Below are positions 52,586 to 63,261 of a DNA stretch of 64,000 nucleotides, piece by piece; position 1 is the first letter of the stretch; each line of letters starts with the position of its first letter. A model generated the notes under the pieces. The model searched no databases and had not been told where the DNA came from. It saw only the letters and a list, made by a program, of their open reading frames with translations. Both the position numbers and the translations under genes were made by a program. Location: positions 25,971,133-26,035,132 of the forward strand of contig CM019718.1 in NCBI GenBank assembly GCA_009760885.1. The letters run 5' to 3'. This stretch comes from Achatina immaculata (Eukaryota; Mollusca; Gastropoda; Stylommatophora; Achatinidae).

Positions 52586-53640
52586 AACTGCTCATCGGTC
52601 AAAAGTCAGATGGCGCATGCTCGCAAAGAACGTGCATGGTTCTTTTTTTTTTGTTGTTTGTTTCACCGATCAATAATTGCATGTTTTAGTTTCTTCGTTG
52701 GCTTAGCTAACGATGATATAAAATTGGAGCCAAATGCAGTGCCGACAACACACGTGGGTTTGCGCTGAATATTGTACTGAGCGTTCATGAAAGGCTACAA
52801 CAATTTAGAAACTTATTAGGAAGCTGTGAGCTTGTCGCTCACTCCGTAGCTAACACAGAGTTGACCATTCATCAAAATGGTATCTCTCAATTCTTTTGTG
52901 AAAAGAGTGTATTAAAACAGGAAAAGAAATTAATTAATTAATTAATAGTGAGTGAGTGAGTGAGTGTGAAAAAATCATGTTTTTATTTTGTTTAACGTCA
53001 TTATTGACGAGTTATAGCATGCAGTGAAAAAACTGACCTCTTATAGCAAACATATATTTAAGATATAGCCATCGTGGCTTCAAAGAAAGATAGTGCCAGT
53101 GTTGTCAGCACTAAATACCAGTGCTCACATCTTTTTTTAGACACACATTACACGCAGGCAAACAGGGAGGCTAGAAACATGCCACCGTAACTCGGGATCA
53201 CGGGCCAAACTTGCTGAGCATCAGCAGAGTCATAATAATGAATGAAGAACAATACTGACAGGTATTGGAATAGTTGCGGTTTGGAGTTTTGTGATAAAGG
53301 ATCGAATGGATTATTTCACGAAACTGTAGTGTTCTTGTCTTGTTCTATCCTTCTGGAAGGGCGATTAGTCTGTTCTGTTGCAGCCAATACAGCGAATATC
53401 CTGAAATGCAGGCATCATATAAAATTTGAAGTCGGTTAGAGCGGTAAGGCTGTAAATTCGGAACGAAGCTAAAAGGCAGGAAAAGTTATGGCAGAATAGC
53501 CATTAGTGAAAGGGTCATAACCAAGTAAAGTGTGAATACCTGCGGTACTTCCCGCCTTGATTGTCTGTTTACAGCTCACATGATTTTAGGAAAAAAAAAA
53601 TCTCGTGATAAATGATTTAGAAGTTTCCAGTAATTTAGTT
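52586..53640. other. No gene recognised; short TTAA and AGTG repeats at 52930-52968
   Basis: 53095-53230 may be a SINE-like remnant (a region around 'aactcgggatcacgggcc'). No other signal. Confidence 0.35.
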
Positions 53641-53644
53641 TACT

Positions 53645-54972
53645 AGAGAAACCTAAGATTTTTAAGGGCATGCATCTTTCCCATCGCAACATATGCCTGT
53701 GAGACCTGGACACTTAACAAAACAGATGAGAAACACATAAATGCCTTTGAATGTAAATGCTACAGATATAGCAGTATAGGCTAGGGGTTATAACCAGGAT
53801 TGGTAATTAGGAAATAATTAATAGAGTGAGTACCCTTGTTTGAGAGGTAGGTTGGTTGAGACCATTGAGCGGGGGCCCTGGGAAAAGCGTGCAGCATGGA
53901 GAAAACTGAGTGGGTAGGGATGGTATAAATACCACTCATGATTAGTCTAGAGGAGAGCCTTACTTGTTTGTGTGGTAGGAAAAACCTTAGTAGTTTTGAT
54001 GTAGATGGAATCTCGTTTGGAAGAGTTTCTAGCAGTGGCAATTTGTTGGTAGTTAGTTGGAGGATTTAGTTTTTCTTGTGATGGCTGAGGTTTTGGGTGG
54101 AACGTTTAAGTATGGTTTTATGTGTATAGGATATTGTAAGGTTTTCACCCATATGGCGTAGAGTTCTCTCGCCGGGCATTGTAAATGTAATTCTTGTTCA
54201 GCCTGATGGCTATGTTTCCATCATTCATGATTTCACCCTCATTTTGTCCATTAATAAATGTGTGTTGTCTGATGAAATACTACATCAATTGGCTTTGTTG
54301 GAATTCTCATTGTTCACCAGTTGTTTTGGTTGGAAGACTGCCAAGTAATGTTAAGTTGTTGTATCTGTATTATTCTGTGGAGTTGGAAGCCTGGGTGTCT
54401 TGTTGTATTTTCTCAGTGTATAACACAGAAAATTAGGTGGTTTAAGAACACCACCAAGAAGAAGAAATTTATAAGATGAAAATGTACTTCACAAAAAGAT
54501 TTAATCAGGCCAATAGAAAACAATTTCAGATGTAGCCAAGAAAACCATTTTAGTTGGCGCCAATACTATTTCAGGGGTGCCAAATTATATAGATAGAGTC
54601 ATTCTATTATACAGAGAGTTCTCCAAATATCATGGACACAAAAAAGAACAAATAAATATTCACTACAAGAGCTTAATATTGAAGAAGTCTGGCTAGTAAA
54701 GAAGATTAAAGAGAGAAAACTTAAATATTTTGGACACATTAAACGTCATGATATTTTAGAGAAAACCGTATTGGAAGGATACATAATGGGAAAAAGAAAG
54801 AGAGGAAGACCAAAACGAAAATGGCTGAAAGACATCGTTGATGATCTGCAAATGGATGCAGCAGCAGCAGGCCTTCTTGCTCACAACTGAAAGGCCTACA
54901 GGAGTGCTGTTTGGGAGGCAAAGTTCCGCAAGGGACATGCAAATGAATGAATGAATGAATGAGAGAAACCTA
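53645..54972 (+). mobile_element. LINE-A 3' end with target-site duplication and an 840 bp insertion
   Basis: LINE-A starts 5' truncated at 53656 ('agatttttaagggcatgc') and ends in (TGAA)n at 54961. 'agagaaaccta' flanks it at 53645-53655 and 54962-54972, an 11 bp target-site duplication. Within it, 53767-54606 interrupts the CKCYR..LQIS coding region and is itself bounded by 'acaga'/'tacaga'. The coding remainder (NIEEVWLVKKIKERKLKYFG, MGKRKRGRPKRKW) has few stops. Confidence 0.82.
53767..54606. mobile_element. ~840 bp insertion, possible solo LTR
   Basis: Bounded by a 5-6 bp repeat of target sequence (acaga), the size made by LTR-element integrases. It contains a TATA-like box (ggtataaata) at 53920-53930 and an A-rich stretch near 54445. 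The end sequences lack TG…CA and no open frame has a known domain. Solo LTR is the preferred reading, held loosely. Confidence 0.4.
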
Positions 54973-55584
54973 GTGCTCCACGAGATTGTGTAATGAAAAT
55001 AGAGCAAGGTTAAAATGAGTAGTGGGATTCATGCGATTGTTTAAAGCGTGGGAGACAGTGAGAATCACGGGATAGCTGGGGCGGTAGGGGAGATTATGAA
55101 ACTGATTTCTGGGAGAATGAGAGGTAGGATAGCCAGAGCATTGTAAGCACTTACATTCGTGTTTTCGAAAAACTGTATCGCTAAATTTAGACGATTAGAA
55201 ATAATGTACAAGTCATAACGGTTTGTAATTTATACAGTGAAATATTTCCTAAGTTAGTCTTAAAAATTCTTTCCTTCACCCCCTCCCTCTCCCCCTTAAT
55301 TTACTGTATGAAAAAAATTAGTAAATTTCACCTACCTGTGTAAGCCCTAAATTTAGTTAAGGTTTTAACAGTTAGTGGTTGTGACATCGTAGTTTAGTTT
55401 CGATCGCAAACATAAGTTGTCATAGCGGGAAAAACTTACTGCATAAGTTTCGTGGGGGTGGGGTGGGGGTGGGGGTGGGCATAATCAACTTTTTGAGATG
55501 AGAAAGAGAGATAGTTTCTAGCTATCTGACTATAGAACACATTGACTATAGTTCAATGGACTCTATGATTCTGCATCATTCAAA
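54973..55584. other. No gene recognised
   Basis: It contains a GGGGTG run at 55452-55480. No other feature. Confidence 0.35.
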
Positions 55585-55785
55585 GTAATATTGTGTAATT
55601 TCTTGCATGGAATTCACATTGTTACTGATAAGCGTTATGTCATCAGCAAAATCAAGACCTTCTAGTTATGTCCCATGTACCCAATCAATCCCTGTGTTAC
55701 CTGTGCAGCATTTGTTTTTCATTATGAAGTCTATTGCACTTCCAAAATCGTCTATGTCTACGTCCATGTGTCTACGTATGATATA
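55585..55785 (-). pseudogene. LINE RT palm fragment (LINE-C-like)
   Basis: The minus strand gives DFGSAIDFIMKN, TGIDWVHG, a stop, then LEGLDFADDITLISNNVNSM, i.e. the RT catalytic FADD region. It resembles LINE-C (EDLDFADDICLLSS). Confidence 0.7.
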
Positions 55786-55799
55786 AGAAGTGTTCTAGC

Positions 55800-56125
55800 C
55801 AGATGCTGCCATAAGTAATGACCTCCTGTTAAGACAGACAGACAAACATGGCATCAATGTTGAGAGTGACTGAAAGAAGAAGGTGGCACTGGACTGGCCA
55901 CATTATGAGAATGACAGATGAGTCCTTACCAAGAACAGCTTTGATGTGGGTTCCACTGGGCAAAAGAAGTATGGGAAAAGACACGGAGATTTACAGCACT
56001 GATAAACGGACCTAGTAAGTACAGGGCTGACATGGGAAATAGCCAAAAGACTGCCAAGGACCAACAAAAGTGGAATATCTTGCTACCAGAAGCCCAATGT
56101 GTCTTGGGTACAAGAAGGGCAAGCA

Positions 56126-56126
<1 letters not shown>
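55800..56126 (+). pseudogene. LINE-C-like 3' end
   Basis: RVTERRRWHWTGHIMRMTDE with [20 protein letters not shown] text, then [20 protein letters not shown] and [12 protein letters not shown]: the same C-terminal order as LINE-C at 21.6-21.8 kb. It ends directly in a TAGA repeat, its 3' tail. Opposite in orientation to the palm fragment just upstream, so the two pieces are either separate or inverted. Confidence 0.7.
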
Positions 56127-56199
<73 letters not shown>

Positions 56200-56392
56200 G
56201 GATGGATGGATGGATGGATGGATGGATGGATGGATGGATGGATGGATGGATGGATGGATGGATGGATGGATGGATGGATGGATGGATGGATGGATGGATG
56301 GATGGATGGATGGATGGATGGATGGATGGATGGATGGATGGATGGATAGATAGATAGAGTGAGAGAGAGAGTGATATATATATATATATATA
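56127..56392. repeat. TAGA / TGGA tetranucleotide array
   Basis: About 18 TAGA units, then about 36 TGGA units, then 4 TAGA units, GA repeats and a short TA run. It starts exactly at the 3' end of a LINE-C-like copy. The switch from one pure block to another points to expansion of a single mutated unit. Confidence 0.97.
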
Positions 56393-56394
56393 TG

Positions 56395-56555
56395 CTAATT
56401 TGTTATAGTGAGCACCCGAGTACTTAGGTGGTAGTGTCCTGATCTCTCATGGAAAAAGGCTGGTGGTTTGAGAATTCGGTCAGAATTTCACCTGTAGAAT
56501 TGGATACCTGTGTCCTTCTAAATCTAGGAAAGGAAAGGTGGACAAGAGTGAATGA
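56395..56555 (+). mobile_element. tRNA-SINE, degenerate
   Basis: Head-like 'cacccgagtacttaggtgg' with 'ggtggtttgagaattcggtc' in place of box B, followed by a body 'ttggatacctgtgtccttct', 'aggaaaggtgg' in SINE order. 56546-56607 (TGAA repeat then 'gaattggacacgcaggc') is a separate repeat end also seen at 18757-18800. Confidence 0.5.
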
Positions 56556-56837
56556 ATGAATGAATGATCTTTATTTTTAAAGGGCAAAGAATTGGACACG
56601 CAGGCCCGTCTTACATTCTCCCTTCATCATTCAATCTTTAATTCTTCCAGCACACTCGATTTAGTACAAGAATACAAATTAGCTGAGGGGAAAAACATAT
56701 GAAAAAGAGTGCTAAATTCAACTTTTACATTCACAATATAAGAGAAGAGCTAATTAACCTGACACATGCTGCGGGAACAATTTTGTTAAGAACACACTTA
56801 ACTTAATATAGTCTTTGTGAGACGGAATATTCATCTG

Positions 56838-57390
56838 TTTGCTTTAAAACTCGGACCTACTTCTGTAGCCTAGAAATCTGTAGCAATCAACACCAGTTGT
56901 AATTGTTATTTTTGTTAAAAAAAATGTGGACGAATGGGGACATGAAGATCACTGGCGGGGATGAGGAAAATCTGATGTGAAACCAAGGAATCCAGGATGT
57001 GACAAGCCTATGGGTCTCTGCAACAATGGCTATCAGAATGATGTAAACAAAACAGAGCCAGCAGACTACAGGTGGCGGGAAATGGATATCATTGAAGCAC
57101 TCATTGGATTCCTCATCCCAAAGTCGGAGTGCCTTTGTGGAACTGTTTCAAAGTCGTTGAGTCTGACGTGGAGAAAGGGCTTAAGTACAACCACCAGAGG
57201 CTGGAAAGCAAAGTTTTGGCCAGGTCAGCCTACACCACTGTCTTCGTGGCAGTCCGAGCAAGACCACAGTCTGCCCTAGCAAGGAAAAGTGCTGAAGTCG
57301 GAGGTACCCAGCCAGAAGGCCCATCACAAAAATCAGGGTACCGCGCGTTATCGCTAAATGCGTACGAAGGAGAAGAAGACCTGACAAAAT
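56838..57390 (+). pseudogene. LINE-J 5' end with ORF1
   Basis: It matches 46258-45650 on the minus strand. The 56977-57279 frame (GLCNNGYQNDVNKTEPADYR…) and the overlapping 57129-57392 frame together cover ORF1. It is cut at 57390 by a CA-rich repeat. It defines the LINE-J 5' end near 56838. Confidence 0.75.
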
Positions 57391-57481
57391 AGCGCCCCCA
57401 CACACGCACCCACGCATGCACACACGCGCACACACACGCACGCACACACGCGCACTCACACGCACACGCGCGCACACACAG
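57391..57481. repeat. CA/CG-rich microsatellite
   Basis: A run of cacaca, cgcaca and cgcgca variants. The cysteine/arginine-rich frames read from the other strand are artefacts. Confidence 0.9.
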
Positions 57482-57484
57482 GCA

Positions 57485-57600
57485 TATCAGTCAGTCTTTT
57501 GCATCTTCTTTGCGGAATTTTGCTCTCCTGTAGGCCTCTCGGCTATAAATAAGATGCCTTGGTGCTGATGCATCTATTCTCAGATCATATACGTACATAA
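57485..57600 (-). mobile_element. Diverged LINE-A 3' end
   Basis: Plus strand 'tttgcatcttctttgcggaa' with 'cctgtaggcctctcggc' corresponds to the reversed LINE-A terminus. Nothing recognised from 57601 to 57954. Confidence 0.6.
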
Positions 57601-57954
57601 ACAAAAATACATTTTCAGTACAGTTCTTCTAACATATATCTTTTAACAGTCATTAAACTCATTTCTAACAAGATCTAGGAAGTTACTTTTAGATCTATGT
57701 CCTTTTAGAACGTGATGACTGGCGAGCCATGGGTTGAGAGACTGCTGGTTAGTCTATGGATGCATACAGTTACAAGTAAGTAAATATTGAATAAAGGTTT
57801 GAGTTAAAGGGATGAAGTATTACTAGAGGAATTTGAATGACAGAGGAGGGTGTTCCAGAGCTGTACTGCAGAGTATGCAAGGTTTTTTTTTGTACAGATC
57901 AAGCCTGGATTTAGGAAGAAGACCAAATATTGTAAACGTTGGCTGTGTTTTGTG

Positions 57955-58330
57955 ATACGTAAACAGTGCCCACAAGATCTCATCCAGCATCACTGTGGGT
58001 CTTCCGACACGGTATTATATACAGAAGGCTCGGTGACTCGAAACAGTAGAAGTGGCTGGGGTTTTGTTATCTACTGAAATGGAGGAGTAGTGGCACAGGG
58101 TTCGGGAGCCTTTGAAGCCAGCACTTCAAGCATGCGAATGGAAATTGAGGCTGTATCTGCGGCAATGGAATGGTTAGTTGCTCATGATGTAGTTAATGGT
58201 GTCATTGTGACGGATTCACAGAGTATTCTTAGTAAGAATGAGAAGAAAGTGCTTTGAAAAGAATGGGTTCATCTGTTAAGCCAGTCAACTGTGACAAGCC
58301 TAACGTGGAAGGTCAGATAGGAAAAAGATG
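57955..58330 (+). pseudogene. RNase H domain fragment of a LINE (copy 1)
   Basis: TVLYTEGSVTRNSRSGWGFV (first acidic position), a stop, then SSMRMEIEAVSAAMEWLVAH (Glu) and GVIVTDSQSILSKNEKKVL (Asp): an RNase H fold in LINE-type order, without the final His/Asp part. 57955-58223 is repeated at 60051-60319. It does not match LINE-J closely. Confidence 0.75.
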
Positions 58331-58607
58331 TGGTGGCGGGTCCCTCAGGCCAGATGGATCTAATTTTAGCACCGGGGAAGAGTGTGAGACAGAGGTCTAC
58401 TAGTAATTGTGATGACGGACAGAATCCTGACGGTATTACTAAGGAAAACTCCTGCATCAAACTAAAAATGAAAATAAGAGTAGGAACATGGAATATAAGA
58501 AGTATGTATGAGGGGAAGTATCAAGTAATAAGTGATGAGATGAAAAGAACGGGAATACATATTTTGGGAATCTGCGAACACCGATGGAAAGGATCAGGAC
58601 ACTTCAA

Positions 58608-58818
58608 TGTATTAAACAGCAAAAAGTAGGAGCAGCTTTATTACTTCTTCGTCCTGTATGTTTTTGTATGATTAAGGCTCACGCCGAAACGTCACAGCTT
58701 TGTAATCATTAAGTAATAAAGCTGCTCCTACTTTTTCCTGTTTTATACATTCTAGTATCACAGCTTTACTGCAGTGCTTCGTGTATAGTTATATACTTAT
58801 ACACTAATTATTGTGTTA
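58608..58818 (+). mobile_element. 211 bp inverted-repeat element with 13 bp target-site duplication
   Basis: 'caggacacttcaa' at 58595-58607 and 58819-58831 flanks the insert and joins the LINE-A endonuclease frame cleanly when removed. 58609-58650 and 58711-58751 are inverted repeats (aaaaagtaggagcagcttta…). Between them lies 'gattaaggctcacgcc' + 'gaaacgtcac', resembling a hammerhead core: a CUGANGA-like segment, GGC/GCC stem, GAAAC, GUC. 58752-58818 is an extension shared with 6.0 and 20.5 kb. Confidence 0.75.
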
Positions 58819-60050
58819 CAGGACACTTCAAGAGCGAGAATGATAATATCTTTATATACTCTGGTGGAAAATTAGGAGGAAAGAATGCAGTGGCTTTTTA
58901 GTTGGACAAATCAACATCAAAAGCATTACTAGGTTACAATCCAGTAAGTGATAGAATCCTCACTATCAGACTTAATGACACTCCTAGAAATGTAATAATC
59001 ATCCAGATATATGCACCTGCATCAGAAGCAGAAGAGGAGGAAGTAGAAGACTTTTATAACACACTGCAAACGACGATAGACCAGGTACGGAAAAATGATA
59101 TTGTATTAATAATTGGGAATTTTAATGCAAAGATTGTTACAGAAAGAGCAGAAGAAGAAGGACATGTTGTAAGGACATTTAGATAGGACACTGAGGCAGG
59201 TGACAATCTAATGGCTTTTTGCATGGAAAATGAGCTAACGATTGCTAACACACTTTTTAAACAACATCCAAGAAGATTTTACACATGAGCATCACCTGAT
59301 GGGAAAACCAAGAATCAAAGAGATTACATTTTAGTGCAAAGAAGGTTGAGATCAAGTATAATATCAGCAAAAACTTTACCAGGTGCTGATTGTGACATGG
59401 ACCATGAGTTATTAATAGCAGACATGAAGATAAAGATAAAAAAGACAGTTACTAGATCAAGACTACTCCGCTTTGATCTTACAAAAATACCAGAATAATA
59501 CGGTATAGAAGTGAAGAACCGTTTCGAAATCCTGATGGGTGTACAGGACGAGATGACACCAGATAAATTGGCTACGCAGGCCAGAGATATCTTAATAACA
59601 ACAGGTAAATACATGGTTCCAGAAGCCTGCATGGATTACAGCAGGCACACTAGAACTGATAAAACAATGTAGAGAAATGAAAACGCAATGGAAAGTGACA
59701 AACAACAACAAAGAGGAATATACATCTTTAACAAAAGAACTACGAAGAAACATAAGAAAAGACACACAAAAAACACAAAAAAAATACATATAAGATTGTT
59801 GTGAAAGAATAGAAGGACATCAGAAATGTGTGGAAGAGATAGTGAAATGTTTAAAGAAACTAATACATTGACGAGAAATGTCACACCTAAGCTATGTAAT
59901 TTGTGACGAGATTGGGAAGACCTTCACCTAGACAGAGGAAATTCTAGAAAGATAAAAGGAATATTGCAGAGAAATGTATGAAACAACTGACTGTGAAAGC
60001 AGAAATCAACAATGTGAATTATTGTTGGAGGAGAAAGAACCCGAATCGAC

Positions 60051-60319
60051 ATACGTAAAGAGTGGCCACAAGATCTCATCCAGCATCACTGTGAGTCTTC
60101 CGACACGGTATCATATACAGATGGCTCGGTGACTTGGAACAGTAGAAGTGGCTGGGGTTTTGTTATCTACTGAAATGGAGGAGAAGCGACACAGGGTTCG
60201 GGAGCCTCTGAAGTCAGCACTTCAAGCATGCGAATGGAAATTGAGGCTGTATCTGCGGCAATGGAAAGGTTAGTGGCTCATGATGTGGTTAATGGTGTCA
60301 CTGTGACGGATTCACAGAG
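60051..60319 (+). pseudogene. RNase H fragment, copy 2, inside LINE-A
   Basis: Nearly identical to 57955-58223 over 269 bp, including the same internal stop. It replaces a few bases between the LINE-A linker (…KEPES) and the RT fingers (AIKNLKNGK). It ends at the same base (cacagag) as the similarity ends in copy 1. Confidence 0.85.
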
Positions 60320-61860
60320 AAGAATTTTTATGTGCAATAAAGAATCTGAAAAATGGTAAATCACCAGGATGTGATGAGATAACAGCTGAACTTATTAAAG
60401 AAGAAGAAAACGAACGTGCAACAATATACCATGCACTATGCAAAAAGATATGGCAGTCAGGTATTTGGCCAGGTATTTATTATTATTTTTGGAAAAGAAC
60501 TGTAATCATACCACTGCCAAAAAAAAAAGGGTAACCTGAAATTATGCACAAACTACAGAACCGTTGCGCTGATTAGTCATGCCAGTAAAATTCTGTTAAA
60601 AATCATAATAGGTAGACTTGGTAAGAAAATAGAAGAAGTCAATATGGCCAAGCTGGTTTCAGGCAAAGAAGAGAATCAAGAGGTCACATATTCGATATAA
60701 AATTAATAATAGAGAAATGCAGAGAGTTTAACGTGAATCTATATTTATCTTTTATAGACTACTCAAAGGCATTTGATTGTGTACAACACCAGAAACTTTT
60801 GGGAAATAATTGGAAAATGAGATTCCCAACACATTTGATACAATTAACATCACTGCTGTATCTAGACCAACAAGCAGCAGTAAGAATAAATGGTGAAACA
60901 ACAAGTTGGTTTGATATAAAACAAGAGGTCCGTCAGGGGTGCACATTGTCGCCGTACTTATTTAACTTGTATACTGAAAACATAATGAGGAATGTTAGAG
61001 AAGATGTAGACAAAGAATATTACGATGCCATAACAACTGGAGGTTATGAAATACCAGAGATTAGATATACTGATGACACAGTATTACTGTCCACAACACA
61101 AAAAGGAATGGAAAAACTAATTATGTCAGTCCGTAAGAATAGTAAGAGCAGAACTTCTATCTTAATGTGAGGAAAACTAAATTGATGACAACTGACAAAA
61201 CAAATAAGGCAGCTGAAATATGTATCAATGATGAACAATTGGAAGAAGTGGAGAGTTATGAATATCTTGGATTATTACTAACTAATAATGTAGATACAAT
61301 GAGAGAAATTAAAAGGAGGACATCTATTGCCCTTCAGAAAGTAAAACAAATAAAGAATCTGTGGAGAAGAACAGACAGAACTACAAAAATAAGATTTTTA
61401 AGGGCATGCATCTTTCTCATCGCAACATATGCCTGTGAGAGCTGGACACTTAATAAAACAGCTGAAAAACACATAAATGCCTTTGAATGTAAATGCTACA
61501 GAAGAGTTCTTCAAATATCATGGACACACAAAAAAGAACAAATATATCCATACTATAAAACTTAATATTGAAGAAGGCTGGCTAGTAAAGAGGATTAAAC
61601 AAAGAAAAATTAAATATTTTGGACACATTAAACGTCATGATAATCTAGAAAAGACAGTCTTGGAAGTGTACATAATGGGAAAAAGAAAGAGAGGAAGACC
61701 AAGGTGAAGATGGCTGCAAGACATCGTTGATGATCTGTAAATGGATGCATCAGCAGCAGGCCATCCTGCTCACAACCGATAGACCTACAGGAGTGCTGTA
61801 AGATAAACAAAGTTCCGCAATGGACATGCAAATGAATGAATGAATGAATGAATAAAAAAA

Positions 61861-63261
61861 TAAACATTATTTTCCATCTTAGTGTTAGTTTTGTTTAATT
61901 TCGGTCAATAAAATTTTATTTTATGGTTTATTAGTGTTTATATTTTGAATTACATATATAGGTGGCACCAAAATCTTGTTAGTGCTTATGGTCTCTAAGG
62001 GTCTTAATCCGGCCCTGCTTGCTGTACATGCTGTACATCGCAGACTGGCGATGGACAAGAAGAATGTTGCTAACGCTGTATTGGACAGACTGCTGAAAAA
62101 TGAAGAGTGGGGATGGAAGAATAATGTAGATCTGAAGAAAATGCAGGAGCTATGACAAATTAAAGGTGGTGGCAGTAAATCTGAACTGTGTGTCAAAAAA
62201 CGCATCGTAAACAACCAACATTTGACAGGAACTATTAGCAAGCATACTCTTGGATGGATGCTGCGGCATACGGCGGAGCATATATATATGGGGTTGTCCT
62301 GAATGCAGTGAAACCGGAGTTTGAATTTTGAACCTTTGAACCCTTAATGACCACAAGTAAGGCGGGGCATTATGTGATGCTGACAATATCACTCCCAAGT
62401 GTGCTGAAAAGTCAAGGACAATATGAGCATCAACATCATATCCCTTGTGCATTATGGCCTTCTTTAGCTTGTTTAGTGATATAGCAAAAGGCCGATCACG
62501 CAAGAGAGGGGTGGATGAAGTAGCATAAAACTATATAGCACAACTTTATCAGAAAGGCTGCTTTGCCCACCCAACACCACAAGGAAGGAAATAAAACAAG
62601 ACAATTTAGTCTAGTATGTTTGCTATTTTACCGTTGATGAAGTTTTTCTTCTGTGGAAAAGCTTGTTCAAGTTTGGGTTCTTTTGGATTTTCTCGGAGTT
62701 TCAAGTCATTTTCATACATTTTTTGTATGTCTCAATCATTTTGCTTTCTTTGTTGAGTTTCTAGAAAGTAGCTTAGGCTGATTCTTCTTTTACTAATGTC
62801 TTTTGTAGTAGTTTCTCCCGTTGTGGTCTTTTTCGCTTTTAACACCTTCTACGAAACTCTGCTAGAATTGTTTCAAACAAAGGCGGGTGATCAGATATGG
62901 AATTAAAGCCTCATATACTTAACTCTTTTAAGCTGTTAGAAGTAAGCACACAAAACACATAAAGCTGCAGTCAAAGTGAAAACAGAAAGACAGAAAAATT
63001 TTGTTCCTAAGTTATTACTGTCTGGGATGCTATTATTATACAAAGAATGGTACATTAGATGCTGCATACACAACAAGGGAAATAACTGTAAAATTGAATT
63101 ATAGTATTTTACGAATCACAGTTAGTGTCCTTTACTCGCTTACTACACTGGCCAACACACAATGTGTATTAATTTTGATGTGCTGAATTAAAAAAAAAAA
63201 AAATTGACAATGAAATGTACCTATTTACTCTTGTTTAGGAGATACTCAGTTTCATTTTTAT
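61861..63261. other. No gene recognised
   Basis: 62040-62150 reads RLAMDKKNVANAVLDRLLKN + EEWGWKNN on the plus strand, which looks protein-like, then stops. I do not recognise it. The 117-codon minus frame at 62503-62150 overlaps it and has no motif. AT-rich elsewhere, with a poly-A at 63186-63199. Confidence 0.3.

Larger units (their letters stand above)
58460..61860 (+). pseudogene. LINE-A, longest copy: endonuclease to tail
   Basis: ATG at 58468 opens KIRVGTWNIRSMYEG, GICEHRWKGSGHF (catalytic Glu). After a 211 bp insert come NVIIIQIYAPASEAEEEEVE, IIGNFNAKI (D to N in GDFNAKI) and MDHELLIADMKIK. The RT fingers follow from 60330 (NLKNGKSPGCDEITAEL), then FIDYSKAFDCVQHQKLLG (60740), EVRQGCTLSPYLFNLYTENI (60915), IRYTDDTVLLST (61058), YLGLLLTNN and the C-terminus to RGRP and (TGAA)n at 61835-61855. 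Stops, frameshifts, the 211 bp insert and a 269 bp RNase H segment (60051-60319) inactivate it. RTE-like layout without RNase H of its own. Confidence 0.87.

Noticed and set aside
57181..57477. Cys/Arg/Val-rich frames on the minus strand
   Set aside because: They read a CA/CG microsatellite and antisense of LINE-J ORF1.
62150..62503. 117-codon minus-strand frame
   Set aside because: No motif. A short protein-like stretch on the opposite strand (62040-62150) is equally plausible and also unassigned.
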